A stretch of 8,260 nucleotides of DNA from Leclercia sp. UBA7405 (GTDB lineage Bacteria > Pseudomonadota > Gammaproteobacteria > Enterobacterales > Enterobacteriaceae), in NCBI GenBank assembly GCA_002469605.1, contig DKMV01000196.1, positions 1 through 8,260 of the forward strand, in the 5' to 3' direction. Shown in pieces: positions 1 through 7,009 of this stretch (position 1 is its first letter; every line of letters starts with the position of its first letter). The notes under the pieces are model-generated. The model did no database searches and had not been told where the DNA came from. It was given only the letters and a program-made list of their open reading frames with translations. The translations under genes and the position numbers were made by a program.

Positions 1-233
1 AGCAGCGCGTGGCGCTGGCCCGCGCCTTTAACGGTCGTCCGGAGGTGCTCTTTGCCGACGAGCCCACCGGTAACCTCGATCGTCAGACCGGGGACAAAAT
101 CGCCGATCTGCTCTTCTCCCTCAACCGGGAGCACGGCACCACCCTGATCCTGGTGACCCACGATCCGCAGCTGGCCGCCCGCTGCGACCGCCGCCTGCGT
201 CTGGTGAACGGCCTCCTGCAGGAGGAAGCATGA
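1..233 (+). CDS. ybbA: YbbA, ABC transporter ATP-binding protein (3' part only)
   Basis: This is the C-terminal third of an ABC ATPase. The frame is open from the left edge, and 76 residues are visible of about 228 in E. coli YbbA. The visible part starts at the end of the signature motif (QRVALARAF). It then shows Walker B with its catalytic glutamate (VLFADEP), the D-loop (GNLD) and the switch histidine (LVTHD). Walker A lies outside the window. The sequence is close to E. coli YbbA, a LolD/MacB-like ATPase. The stop overlaps the ybbP start in an ATGA, so the two are translationally coupled and YbbA very probably powers YbbP from the cytoplasmic face. In E. coli the divergent neighbour is tesA, which would be off the left edge. 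The apparent GTG start at position 9 is internal to the real gene. Confidence 0.96.
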   Translation, partial: QRVALARAFNGRPEVLFADEPTGNLDRQTGDKIADLLFSLNREHGTTLILVTHDPQLAARCDRRLRLVNGLLQEEA

Positions 234-2644
234 TTGCCCGCTGGTTCTGGCGCGAATGGCGCTCCCCCTCGCTGCTGATCGTCTGGCTGGCGCTGAGCCT
301 GGCGGTCGCCTGCGTACTGGCGCTCGGCAGCGTCAGCGACCGCATGGAGAAAGGGTTAAGTCAGCAAAGCCGCGAGTTTATGGCGGGCGACCGGGAACTG
401 CGCAGCTCCCGGGTGGTGCCTCAGGCCTGGCTTGAGGAGGCGCACCGTCAGGGGCTGAAGGTGAGCGAACAGCTGAGCTTCCAGACCATGACCTTTGCTG
501 CCGACACGCCCCAGCTCGCCAGTGTAAAGGCGGTGGATGATATCTATCCCATGTACGGCGAGCTGCAGACCAGTCCGCCGGGGATCAAACCCGCCGCTGG
601 AACCGTGCTGCTGGCGCCGCGCCTGATGGCGCTGCTGAATGTCAAAACCGGCGACAGCATCGACGTGGGGGATGCCACCTTCAAAATTGCTGGCGAGGTG
701 GTACAGGAGCCGGACTCCGGCTTTAACCCCTTCCAGATGGCGCCACGCCTGCTGATGAACACCGCCGATGTGGCAAAAACCGGCGCCGTGCAGCCCGGGA
801 GCCGCGTCAGCTGGCGCTATAAGTTTGGCGGCCCCCCCGCCCAGCTGGAGGCATACGAAAAATGGCTTCAGCCGCAGCTGAAGCCGGAGCACCGCTGGCT
901 TGGCCTGCAGCAGGACGAAGGGGCGCTGGGGAAATCGCTTGAGCGCTCGCAGCAGTTCCTGCTGCTGTCGGCACTGCTAACCCTGCTGCTGGCGGTGGCG
1001 GCGGTGGCCGTTGCCATGAGCCACTACTGCCGCAGCCGTTACGATCTGGTAGCGATCCTTAAAACCCTGGGGGCGGGCAGGGCGCAGCTGCGCAAGCTTA
1101 TCGTCGGTCAGTGGCTGATGGTGCTGGCGCTGTCGGCCATCACCGGCGGGGTGACAGGGCTGCTGTTCGAAAAGCTGCTGATGGTACTGCTTAAACCGGT
1201 CCTGCCCGCCGCGCTGCCGCCTGCCAGCCTCTGGCCGTGGCTGTGGGCGGTTGGTGCCATGGTTGTGATCTCCCTGCTGGTGGGGCTGCGCCCTTACCGT
1301 CTGCTGCTCGCCACCCAGCCGCTACGCGTGCTGCGCCGGGACGCGGTGGCCCGGGTCTGGCCGCTGAAGATCTATCTGCCGGTGATAACGGCGGTGGTGG
1401 TGCTGCTGCTCGCCTGGCTGATGGGCGGCAGCATGCTGCTGTGGGCGGTGCTGGCCGGGGCGGTGGTGCTGGCGCTGCTCTGCGGCGTGCTGGGCTGGAT
1501 GCTGCTCAGCGTGCTGAAAAGGCTGACGGTGAAGTCCCTGCCGGTGCGCCTGGCGATCAACCGCTTGCTGCGCCAGCCCTGGTCCACCCTGAGCCAGCTG
1601 TCGGCCTTTTCGCTGTCGTTTATGCTGCTGGCCCTGCTGCTGGTGCTCAGGGGCGATCTGCTGGATCGCTGGCAGCAGCAGCTCCCGCCGGAAAGCCCGA
1701 ACTATTTTCTGATCAATATCGCCCCGGAGCAGATCGCCCCCCTGAAGGGGTTCCTCGCGGAGCATCAGGTTATCCCCGAATCCTTCTATCCCATCGTGCG
1801 GGCGCGCCTGACGCAGATCAACGATAAGCCCACCGAGGGCAACCAGGATGAAGCCCTTAACCGCGAGCTCAATCTCACCTGGCAGGAGCAGCGCCCGGAT
1901 CATAACCCGATAACCGCCGGCAGCTGGCCGCCGAAAGCGGGAGAGGTCTCGATGGAGGAGGGGCTGGCAAAACGGCTTAACGTTAAGCTCGGGGACAAAG
2001 TCACCTTTACTGGCGATACCCAGGCGTTCAGCGCCAGCGTCACCAGCCTGCGTAAAGTGGACTGGGAGAGCCTGCGGCCCAACTTCTTCTTTATCTTCCC
2101 CGCCGGGGCGCTGGACGGTCAGCCCCAGAGCTGGCTCACCAGCTTCCGCTGGGAGAATGGTAACGGCATGCTAACCCAGTTGAACCGCGAATTCCCTACC
2201 GTCAGCCTGCTGGATATTGGCGCGATCCTGAAACAGGTCGGCCAGGTGCTGGAGCAGGTCAGCCGGGCGCTGGAAGTAATGGTGGTGCTGGTCACCCTCT
2301 GCGGCCTGCTGCTGTTGCTGGCCCAGGTGCAGGTGGGGATGCGCCAGCGTCATCAGGAGCTGGTGGTCTACCGCACCCTGGGCGCCGGCAAAAAACTGCT
2401 GCGCGCCACCCTGTGGTGTGAGTTTGCCCTGCTGGGGCTGGTCTCCGGGCTGGTGGCGGCCATTGGCGCCGAAACGGCGCTGGGGATGCTGCAGACCCGG
2501 GTCTTTGACTTCCCCTGGGAGCCGGACTGGCGGCTGTGGCTGATCCTGCCGCTCTGCGGGGCGCTACTGCTCTCCCTGTGCGGCGGCTGGCTGGGCGCCC
2601 GCCTGCTGAAGGGCAAAGCGCTGTTCCGTCAGGTCGCCAGTTAA
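230..2644 (+). CDS. ybbP: YbbP, FtsX-family ABC transporter permease
   Basis: This 804-residue inner-membrane protein has the same length as E. coli YbbP and near-identical sequence through most of its span. A first membrane segment lies at about residues 14-34, followed by a large periplasmic region. The first FtsX-type membrane block begins at about 243-263, with the cytoplasmic coupling motif LVAILKTLGAGRAQLRKL at about 273-290. Further helices lie at about 293-315, 335-353, 382-425 and 455-474. After a second periplasmic domain, a C-terminal block has helices near 684-702, 727-750 and 768-787 and a repeat of the coupling motif (LVVYRTLGAGKK) at about 711-722. The duplicated FtsX arrangement is typical of type VII, MacB/LolCDE-like ABC systems, which act on substrates in the periplasm or outer leaflet. 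The start is fixed by the 4-base overlap with ybbA and a GGAGGAAG ribosome site. E. coli YbbAP has been linked to TesA and extraction of hydrophobic compounds, but nothing here tests that. Confidence 0.96.
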   Translation: MIARWFWREWRSPSLLIVWLALSLAVACVLALGSVSDRMEKGLSQQSREFMAGDRELRSSRVVPQAWLEEAHRQGLKVSEQLSFQTMTFAADTPQLASVKAVDDIYPMYGELQTSPPGIKPAAGTVLLAPRLMALLNVKTGDSIDVGDATFKIAGEVVQEPDSGFNPFQMAPRLLMNTADVAKTGAVQPGSRVSWRYKFGGPPAQLEAYEKWLQPQLKPEHRWLGLQQDEGALGKSLERSQQFLLLSALLTLLLAVAAVAVAMSHYCRSRYDLVAILKTLGAGRAQLRKLIVGQWLMVLALSAITGGVTGLLFEKLLMVLLKPVLPAALPPASLWPWLWAVGAMVVISLLVGLRPYRLLLATQPLRVLRRDAVARVWPLKIYLPVITAVVVLLLAWLMGGSMLLWAVLAGAVVLALLCGVLGWMLLSVLKRLTVKSLPVRLAINRLLRQPWSTLSQLSAFSLSFMLLALLLVLRGDLLDRWQQQLPPESPNYFLINIAPEQIAPLKGFLAEHQVIPESFYPIVRARLTQINDKPTEGNQDEALNRELNLTWQEQRPDHNPITAGSWPPKAGEVSMEEGLAKRLNVKLGDKVTFTGDTQAFSASVTSLRKVDWESLRPNFFFIFPAGALDGQPQSWLTSFRWENGNGMLTQLNREFPTVSLLDIGAILKQVGQVLEQVSRALEVMVVLVTLCGLLLLLAQVQVGMRQRHQELVVYRTLGAGKKLLRATLWCEFALLGLVSGLVAAIGAETALGMLQTRVFDFPWEPDWRLWLILPLCGALLLSLCGGWLGARLLKGKALFRQVAS

Positions 2645-2662
2645 TTACGCATCGTGACCATC

Positions 2663-2688
2663 ACATGCCGGTTTATATGCCGGCATGT
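2663..2688 (+). terminator. Inverted repeat downstream of ybbP, possible weak terminator
   Basis: A perfect 9-base stem (ACATGCCGG with CCGGCATGT) encloses an 8-base loop, 18 bases after the ybbP stop. The sequence after the stem is CCCTATTTAG, which lacks a real run of T. It may slow or end ybbAP transcription, act with Rho, or protect the 3' end of the message. Its position between ybbP and the separately expressed porin favours a boundary role. Confidence 0.4.
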
Positions 2689-2826
2689 CCCTATTTAGTG
2701 GCACAAAAAGATAACTCCTTGAATTTTAGTAGCACAAATCATTAAAAAACGGCCAACACGACCGGATAAATCCTGGTTAATATTCGCCTGCTAAATAAAT
2801 AGCTGTGTGTCTATCAAGGAAACATA

Positions 2827-3972
2827 ATGACTATAAATAAAACAGCGCTGGCGGTAACGATCGGCGCGGCAGTGGCGTTGGCCTCTTTTGCATCCCAGGC
2901 AGAAATCACCGTTCTTAAGCAGGATCCGCAGGCGGGCAACCCGCTGAGCCGCCTGAACTTCACCGTGGGCGGCAGTATTCGTCCGCAGTTCCAGAACATG
3001 ACCGGCGACGACGGTAAAAACGGCTACAAGCGTAACGGCTTCGACGGCGGCACCCGTTTCCGTTTCGCCGCGGATTACTACCTGTTCGACGACATCAGCT
3101 GGGTAAGCTACTACGAACTGGGTGTTAACATTCCGGCCCAGTTCAACTGGGATAACCACTACGCCGACGGCGCGCACGACACCTCCCGTCGTATGCTCTA
3201 TACCGGCCTGAAGAGCGACACTTGGGGTACCCTGACCTTCGGCCAGCAGAACAGCGTCTATTACGACGTGGTGGGCGCGAAGACCGATATCTGGGACTAC
3301 GACATGATCGGCCAGGCACCGGGTAACGGTATCAACGGCGACTACGACGGCTCTTACCGTTCACGCAAGATGCTGAAATATAAGAAAACCGTTGGCGATG
3401 CAGATATCTATGCGTCTTACCTGTTCAACGACAGCTCTTACCTGGCGAACGACGGTATGCGTTACAAGCGCAAAGGCGGCGGCTCTCTGGGCCTGGATTA
3501 CCACCTGACCACCGATCTGACCTGGGGTGCTGCGTGGAACTACACCCGCGCCGAGCTGCGTAATCCGGAAGATGGCAACAGCAAAACCTGGGACCAGAAC
3601 ATCCTGGGTACCGCTCTGAGCTGGACGCCAGATAACTGGACCTTCTCCGCTGGCGGCGGCTGGTACCAGAACTTTATGACCAGCAAAAAATCGAACGTTA
3701 ACGACTACTTCGCGGGCGATGCCTGGGGTATTGAGTACTTCGCGGGCTACAAATTCCCGATTGGTCAGTACGCGGTGAAATCCATCCAGCCTTACTTTAT
3801 GGGTGATCGCATTGAGTTCGCGAATGGTCGCAACTATCAGCGCATCGACAACGGCGTGGGTATTAGCTTCCAGCTGGATTATGGTTTCCGCGTGGATTAC
3901 GAACACGTGTTTACCTCCAGCACCGACGATCTGGGCGATATGAACCTGGTGCGTCTGCGTTACGACTTCTGA
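2827..3972 (+). CDS. Outer-membrane porin, Gram-negative trimeric porin superfamily
   Basis: This 381-residue protein is exported. It has a Sec signal peptide (basic MTINK start, hydrophobic stretch, ASQA then E at 25/26), giving a mature barrel of about 356 residues. Alternating strands rich in Tyr, Trp and Gly run throughout, and the protein ends in RLRYDF, the C-terminal Phe used by the BAM assembly machinery. TFGQQNS at 137-143 resembles the strand motif before constriction loop L3 of OmpC/PhoE-type porins, and acidic loop sequence follows (about 147-176). It has no cysteine. AAGGAA six bases before the ATG sets the start. Codons are strongly biased (CTG, CGT, AAC, TAC, GGT/GGC), as in abundant outer-membrane proteins. 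No clear promoter stands out in the AT-rich 2700-2815 stretch. I do not recognise it as OmpC, OmpF, PhoE or OmpG, so substrate and symbol are left open. General diffusion of small solutes is the family role. Confidence 0.88.
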   Translation: MTINKTALAVTIGAAVALASFASQAEITVLKQDPQAGNPLSRLNFTVGGSIRPQFQNMTGDDGKNGYKRNGFDGGTRFRFAADYYLFDDISWVSYYELGVNIPAQFNWDNHYADGAHDTSRRMLYTGLKSDTWGTLTFGQQNSVYYDVVGAKTDIWDYDMIGQAPGNGINGDYDGSYRSRKMLKYKKTVGDADIYASYLFNDSSYLANDGMRYKRKGGGSLGLDYHLTTDLTWGAAWNYTRAELRNPEDGNSKTWDQNILGTALSWTPDNWTFSAGGGWYQNFMTSKKSNVNDYFAGDAWGIEYFAGYKFPIGQYAVKSIQPYFMGDRIEFANGRNYQRIDNGVGISFQLDYGFRVDYEHVFTSSTDDLGDMNLVRLRYDF

Positions 3973-4000
3973 TTTGACGTTGTTAGGTGCGGTCTGATGC

Positions 4001-4034
4001 CCTCACCCCGGCCCTCTCCCACGGGGAGAGGGAG
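4001..4034. repeat. REP-like palindromic element, copy 1
   Basis: CCCTCTCCC (4012-4020) and GGGAGAGGG (4024-4032) form a perfect 9-base stem around a 3-base loop, preceded by CCTCACCCCGG. Sequences of this CCCTCACCCCGGCCCTC form are familiar as dispersed intergenic repeats in enterobacterial genomes. The REP-like label is by type, not by database match. It lies between convergent genes, the usual place for such repeats, where they may stabilise 3' ends of messages. Confidence 0.75.
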
Positions 4035-4043
4035 AAAACACTA

Positions 4044-4067
4044 AAAAGGCAACTGACGTTGCCTTTT
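4044..4067. terminator. Bidirectional intrinsic terminator, copy 1
   Basis: A 10-base stem (AAAAGGCAAC with GTTGCCTTTT) encloses the loop TGAC. On the plus strand the stem ends in TTTT followed by GCTTTT, serving the porin gene. On the minus strand it ends in a run of five T, serving mnmH. Because the A and T runs pair with each other, it can act in either direction between the convergent genes. Confidence 0.85.
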
Positions 4068-4080
4068 GCTTTTACCTTGC

Positions 4081-4114
4081 CCTCACCCCGGCCCTCTCCC
4101 ACAGGGAGAGGGAG
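4081..4114. repeat. REP-like palindromic element, copy 2
   Basis: This is the second copy of the palindrome: CCCTCTCCC (4092-4100) and GGGAGAGGG (4104-4112) around the loop ACA. It differs from copy 1 only in the loop base (ACG there), so the stem is unchanged. Confidence 0.75.
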
Positions 4115-4123
4115 TAAACCCTA

Positions 4124-4149
4124 AAAAAGGCAACTTGCGTTGCCTTTTT
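4124..4149. terminator. Bidirectional intrinsic terminator, copy 2
   Basis: An 11-base stem (AAAAAGGCAAC with GTTGCCTTTTT) encloses the loop TTGC. It starts 5 bases beyond the mnmH stop as read on the minus strand, where it ends in six T. It is therefore the nearer terminator for mnmH and the second one met by porin transcription. Its stem is one A:T pair longer than that of copy 1. Confidence 0.88.
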
Positions 4150-4153
4150 GCTT

Positions 4154-5227
4154 TTACCTTTGGTTAAGCCACTCCGCCACCTCGTCGAAGGTGCCCCGAT
4201 ACACAATCTTCTCCGCCTTTTTCTCCAGCTGATAACGGTACATCGGGTCGTAATAGTCCTTTAACAGCGGCGCAAGCCAGCTGAAGTGTGCCCAGGTACT
4301 GCCGGTACGCTGTTGTTCGATCAGAGCGCTATCCAGCACCGTGGTGAATTCGGCAAAACGCTGTAAACCCAGGCGGCGGCGAATGGCGAACAGGCCGTGA
4401 TGCAGATAGTCGCTGTACTCTTTCCAGCCCGCCTCTTCACCATAAGCCGCGGAAAAATCCTGCCACATATGGTCGAAATACTCTTCGCGCAGCCGCTCGA
4501 GGCGGATCTCAAAGGGATCCTCCACCACGGCGATAGCGCCCTGCGCCATGCGCTCGCGCAGGCACTCCGGCAGGTGGTTGGAGCCGATCATCCGGCCTTC
4601 ATCTTCCAGCACCCAGCGCGGGGCATCTTTTTGCAGCAGGGCCACCGCGAGATGGTTTTCAAAGCTCGCCTGCGAAAGCTGCGGGGTGAGGGTGCGGCCA
4701 AAGGAGGAGCCGCGATGATGGGCCAGTCCTTCGAGGTCGATGCCCTGCGGGTGCTGTTTTACCAGCAGCGTTTTCCCGCTGCCGGTGCAGCCGCCGATAA
4801 GCACCACCGGCCGCTGCACCAGCTCAAGGGTCGCCTGCATCGCCGTCTGGCGCAGCGCCTTATAGCCACCCACGATCAGCGGATACTCCACGCCGGCCTC
4901 CTTCAGCCAGGCCTGGGTGATGTGCGACCGCTGCCCGCCGCGGGCGCAGCAGAGATAGCCATTGGGATGGGCGTTGCAGGCGTCGCGCCAGGCGTTGAGG
5001 CGCTGTTCGCGGAGCTCGCCGTTGACCAGCCGATGGCCGAGCGCCAGCGCTGCCTCCGGCCCCTGGCGTTTATAGCAGGTGCCCACGGCGGCGCGTTCGT
5101 CGTCGTTCATTAACGGCAGGTTGATGGCGGCGGGCATGCTGCCCTGGGTAAATTCCGTCGGCGCGCGAACGTCGATTAAAGGGAGTCCCGCAGCCAGAAT
5201 AGCGCGGTAGTCTGTCCCATTGTTCAT
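4154..5227 (-). CDS. mnmH: MnmH (SelU), tRNA 2-selenouridine synthase
   Basis: This 357-residue cytoplasmic enzyme (364 in E. coli YbbB) replaces the sulfur of 2-thiouridine by selenium at the wobble base of tRNAs for Lys, Glu and Gln. It uses selenophosphate and passes through a geranylated tRNA intermediate. An N-terminal rhodanese domain (about residues 5-130) carries [10 protein letters not shown], and Cys94 aligns with the essential Cys97 of E. coli. A P-loop domain follows with GGCTGSGKT at 145-153. [21 protein letters not shown] and [12 protein letters not shown] are also family-typical stretches. The ATG at 5227 follows an AGGA ribosome site about 6 bases upstream. The start region is a few residues shorter than in E. 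coli, with no in-frame upstream ATG seen. It is transcribed convergently with the porin and ends inside the duplicated repeat. It would depend on selenophosphate made by SelD elsewhere in the genome. Confidence 0.96.
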   Translation of the reverse strand: MNNGTDYRAILAAGLPLIDVRAPTEFTQGSMPAAINLPLMNDDERAAVGTCYKRQGPEAALALGHRLVNGELREQRLNAWRDACNAHPNGYLCCARGGQRSHITQAWLKEAGVEYPLIVGGYKALRQTAMQATLELVQRPVVLIGGCTGSGKTLLVKQHPQGIDLEGLAHHRGSSFGRTLTPQLSQASFENHLAVALLQKDAPRWVLEDEGRMIGSNHLPECLRERMAQGAIAVVEDPFEIRLERLREEYFDHMWQDFSAAYGEEAGWKEYSDYLHHGLFAIRRRLGLQRFAEFTTVLDSALIEQQRTGSTWAHFSWLAPLLKDYYDPMYRYQLEKKAEKIVYRGTFDEVAEWLNQR

Positions 5228-5261
5228 GATCGATCCTGAAGAGGCGAAAGCAATGGGCGGG

Positions 5262-5289
5262 ATTGTACGCCGGGGAAGGGGAAGATCAA
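5262..5289 (-). promoter_or_regulatory. Candidate sigma-70 promoter for mnmH
   Basis: On the minus strand TTGATC (5284-5289, four of six bases of TTGACA) and TACAAT (5262-5267, five of six of TATAAT) are separated by 16 bases. Transcription would begin near 5255, giving a leader of about 28 bases before the mnmH ATG. This would make mnmH independent of purEK. The assignment is from motif reading only. Confidence 0.55.
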
Positions 5290-5300
5290 CTCCCCGGCGT
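5267..5300. repeat. GC-rich inverted repeat between purK and mnmH
   Basis: A perfect 10-base stem (ACGCCGGGGA with TCCCCGGCGT) encloses a 14-base loop, starting 6 bases beyond the purK stop on the minus strand. No T run follows, so it is not a standard intrinsic terminator. It could be a Rho-assisted end or a 3' stabiliser for purEK. It overlaps the proposed mnmH promoter, with the -35 in the loop and the -10 just past the stem. Confidence 0.55.
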
Positions 5301-5306
5301 TAAGGC

Positions 5307-6374
5307 TTAACCCAGTTTTGCCTGTGCCCAGGCAATACCGCTGGCGTATTCCGGCGGTAGCAGGGGGAGGAGGGCTTCCAGGGTGGCGCTGAGGTAGCCC
5401 GCGTCGATGTCATTCAGATTGAGATGTCCGACTTTACGCCCCGGGCGCACTTCTTTGTCGTACCAGTGTAGATGCACCAGCGGCAGCGCCAGCCAGGCGT
5501 AGTTAAGATCGGTGCCGATCAGGTTGATCATCACCGATGGGCTGTTGACCACCGGGGGCGGCAGCGGCAGGCCGGTAATGGCGCGCAGATGCAGCTCGAA
5601 CTGGCTGATGGAGGCGCCGTTCTGCGTCCAGTGGCCGCTGTTGTGCACCCGGGGCGCCAGCTCGTTAATCAGCAGACCGGCAGGGGTGATAAAACACTCC
5701 ATCGCCATCACGCCCACGTAGCCCAGCTCCTGCATAATGGCCGAGAGCATGCCCTCTGCCTGCGCCTGCTGAGCGGCATTGGCCTGCGGGAAGGCGACGC
5801 TGGTGCGCAGAATGCCGTCTTGGTGCAGGTTGTGGGTCAACGGATAAAAGACGGTGCTGCCGTCGTGGGCGCGGGCGCCTACCAGCGACACTTCGCCGCT
5901 GAAGTTAATGCCCTGCTCAACGATGCACTCGCCGTAGCAGTCATCCGGCAGCTCTGCGGTTTCGTTAGCGCGCAGGCGCCACTGTCCGCGGCCGTCGTAG
6001 CCGCCGACGCGGCGCTTCACAATCGCCAGCTCGCCCAGGGTATCAAACACCCCAGGCCATTCGCTCTTGTCGGCCAGCAGCTGCCAGGGGGCGGTTGCGA
6101 GGTTCAGCCTGTCGAATAGCTGCTTCTGGGTCAGGCGGTCGGAGATGATCGGGAAGACGTCGCGGTTCACAAAGGCGTTATGGCGGGCCAGCTCGCGGGT
6201 GAGCGCCGTTTCCGGCCAGCGTTCGATCTCAGCGGTAATGACGCTTTGCTGAAAAGGCACCGCTTCCGGCTCGGCGTCCAGCCCGACGGGCCAGACGGCG
6301 ATACCCAGCGGCTCACCGGCCTGGCGCAGCATACGGCCCAGCTGGCCGTTACCAAGAACGCAAACCTGCTTCAT
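5307..6374 (-). CDS. purK: PurK, N5-carboxyaminoimidazole ribonucleotide synthase
   Basis: This 355-residue cytoplasmic enzyme matches E. coli PurK in length and closely in sequence. It converts 5-aminoimidazole ribonucleotide, ATP and bicarbonate to N5-CAIR in de novo purine synthesis. It is an ATP-grasp protein. An N-terminal preATP-grasp fold carries GNGQLGRM (8-15). Lys120 sits in the ATP-binding strand (AIVKRR), and the glycine-rich loop is GGYDGRGQ (124-131). Metal and substrate residues lie around MECF (225-228) and [14 protein letters not shown] (237-250). The ATG overlaps the purE stop by 4 bases (ATGA), so translation is coupled to PurE, which uses its unstable product. It is regulated with purE from the PurR-controlled promoter. 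No damage or missing key residue is seen. Confidence 0.97.
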   Translation of the reverse strand: MKQVCVLGNGQLGRMLRQAGEPLGIAVWPVGLDAEPEAVPFQQSVITAEIERWPETALTRELARHNAFVNRDVFPIISDRLTQKQLFDRLNLATAPWQLLADKSEWPGVFDTLGELAIVKRRVGGYDGRGQWRLRANETAELPDDCYGECIVEQGINFSGEVSLVGARAHDGSTVFYPLTHNLHQDGILRTSVAFPQANAAQQAQAEGMLSAIMQELGYVGVMAMECFITPAGLLINELAPRVHNSGHWTQNGASISQFELHLRAITGLPLPPPVVNSPSVMINLIGTDLNYAWLALPLVHLHWYDKEVRPGRKVGHLNLNDIDAGYLSATLEALLPLLPPEYASGIAWAQAKLG

Positions 6375-6880
6375 GCCGCACCCCGCGGGTCCGGATTCTC
6401 CAGCACCTCGTCGGTCTGGCTTTTACGCCACTCCGCCAGACGCTGGTGCAGGGCTTTATCGTGGGTCGCCAGAATTTGTGCCGCCAGCAGCGCCGCGTTG
6501 GCCGCGCCCGCTTTACCAATCGCCAGGGTACCCACCGGAATACCGCGCGGCATCTGGACGATAGAGTAGAGGCTGTCGACGCCGCTCAGGGCCGCGCTTT
6601 GTACCGGTACGCCCAGCACCGGCACCAGAGTTTTGGCGGCAATCATGCCCGGCAGATGTGCAGCCCCGCCCGCGCCGGCAATAATCACCTCATAGCCGTT
6701 CTCTTCTGCGCCTTCGGCGAAGCTGAACAGTTTATCGGGGGTACGGTGCGCGGAGACCACTTCGACGTGGTGCGGAACATTCAGGATGTCAAAGATTTCG
6801 GCGGCGAACTGCATGGTAGCCCAGTCGCTTTTGGACCCCATCACGATGGCGACACGCGCCGGATTATTGCGGGAAGACAT
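6371..6880 (-). CDS. purE: PurE, N5-carboxyaminoimidazole ribonucleotide mutase (class I)
   Basis: This 169-residue cytoplasmic enzyme converts N5-CAIR to 4-carboxy-AIR, the step after PurK. Family motifs are intact: GSKSDW (15-20) binds substrate phosphate, SAHRTP (43-48) contains the catalytic His45, and [10 protein letters not shown] (69-78) follows. The C-terminus [13 protein letters not shown] matches that of E. coli. Class I enzymes form octamers. I chose the ATG at 6880 because it gives exactly the E. coli N-terminus [10 protein letters not shown] and follows an AGGAG site. An in-frame ATG at 6907 would add nine residues (MCTTGVLRR) that lack support. It is first in the purEK operon, with its stop overlapping purK. 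A PurR operator and promoter lie about 50-85 bases upstream. Confidence 0.97.
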   Translation of the reverse strand: MSSRNNPARVAIVMGSKSDWATMQFAAEIFDILNVPHHVEVVSAHRTPDKLFSFAEGAEENGYEVIIAGAGGAAHLPGMIAAKTLVPVLGVPVQSAALSGVDSLYSIVQMPRGIPVGTLAIGKAGAANAALLAAQILATHDKALHQRLAEWRKSQTDEVLENPDPRGAA

Positions 6881-6891
6881 GCGTCTTAAAA

Positions 6892-6896
6892 CTCCT
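6892..6896 (-). promoter_or_regulatory. Ribosome-binding site deciding the purE start
   Basis: AGGAG on the minus strand lies 11 bases before the ATG at 6880. It sits between that ATG and the alternative upstream ATG at 6907, so it can only serve the downstream one. Confidence 0.7.
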
Positions 6897-6929
6897 GTGG
6901 TACACAACTATCGGGTTTTGAGGGCACAG

Positions 6930-6958
6930 AGAATAGCATGTAATACCGGCAAGGAAAA
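6930..6958 (-). promoter_or_regulatory. Candidate sigma-70 promoter of purEK
   Basis: On the minus strand TATTCT (6930-6935) is a good -10 element, four of six bases of the consensus. With a 17-base spacer the -35 position is TTTTCC (6953-6958), a weak match that falls within the PurR operator. Transcription would start near 6923, about 42 bases before the purE ATG. A weak -35 under the operator agrees with what is known of E. coli purE. Confidence 0.65.
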
Positions 6959-6967
6959 CGGTTGCGC
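6952..6967 (-). promoter_or_regulatory. PurR operator of purEK
   Basis: GCGCAACCGTTTTCCT on the minus strand matches the PurR box consensus ACGCAAACGTTTGCGT, with the central CG and both flanking halves recognisable. It closely resembles the known E. coli purE operator. It overlaps the -35 element, so PurR bound with hypoxanthine or guanine would block RNA polymerase and turn down purEK when purines are plentiful. Confidence 0.85.
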
Positions 6968-7009
6968 GGCTAAAACTTCCGCCGAAGCGGTGCCTTTGTC
7001 CCAACGCAA

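Larger units (their letters stand above)
3999..4160. repeat. Tandem duplication of a palindrome-plus-terminator unit (80 and 82 bases)
   Basis: Unit A (3999-4078) and unit B (4079-4160) are direct, adjacent copies. Each begins GCCCTCACCCCGGCCCTC and ends GCTTTTACCTT. By hand alignment they differ at five single bases plus one extra base in each of two homopolymer runs. Each holds a 9-base REP-like hairpin followed by a terminator hairpin. The last 7 bases of unit B (4154-4160) are the 3' end of mnmH including its stop codon. The matching 7 bases of unit A therefore look like a copied fragment of the mnmH end. Confidence 0.93.

Noticed and set aside
1237..1903. Open frames of about 195 residues inside ybbP on both strands
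   Set aside because: ybbP is intact at family length. These frames give low-complexity Ala/Gly/Arg or Gln/His-rich products typical of shadow frames.
2719..2746. Porin promoter with TTGAAT as -35
   Set aside because: The -35 is fair, but the -10 position (ATTAAA or TTAAAA) matches only three of six bases, and competing AT-rich words occur closer to the gene.
3361..3906. 181-residue open frame antisense to the porin
   Set aside because: The porin frame is complete with signal peptide and C-terminal Phe, and the antisense frame has no supporting ribosome site or motif.
3999..4160. Possible CRISPR-like or insertion-sequence remnant
   Set aside because: There are only two adjacent units with no spacers, no transposase and no target duplication. 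The content is fully explained by REP-like palindromes and terminators.
4397..5113. 238-residue open frame on the plus strand
   Set aside because: It lies wholly antisense to mnmH, whose rhodanese and P-loop motifs are certain. It reflects GC-rich codon structure, and its product has no recognisable family features.
5472..6119. 215-residue open frame on the plus strand
   Set aside because: It is antisense to purK. Its composition is rich in His, Gln, Arg and Ala, as expected from reading a GC-rich gene backwards.
6881..6907. Upstream in-frame ATG for purE adding nine residues
   Set aside because: The ATG at 6880 gives the known PurE N-terminus and has its own AGGAG site. The upstream ATG lies only about 16 bases inside the predicted transcript.
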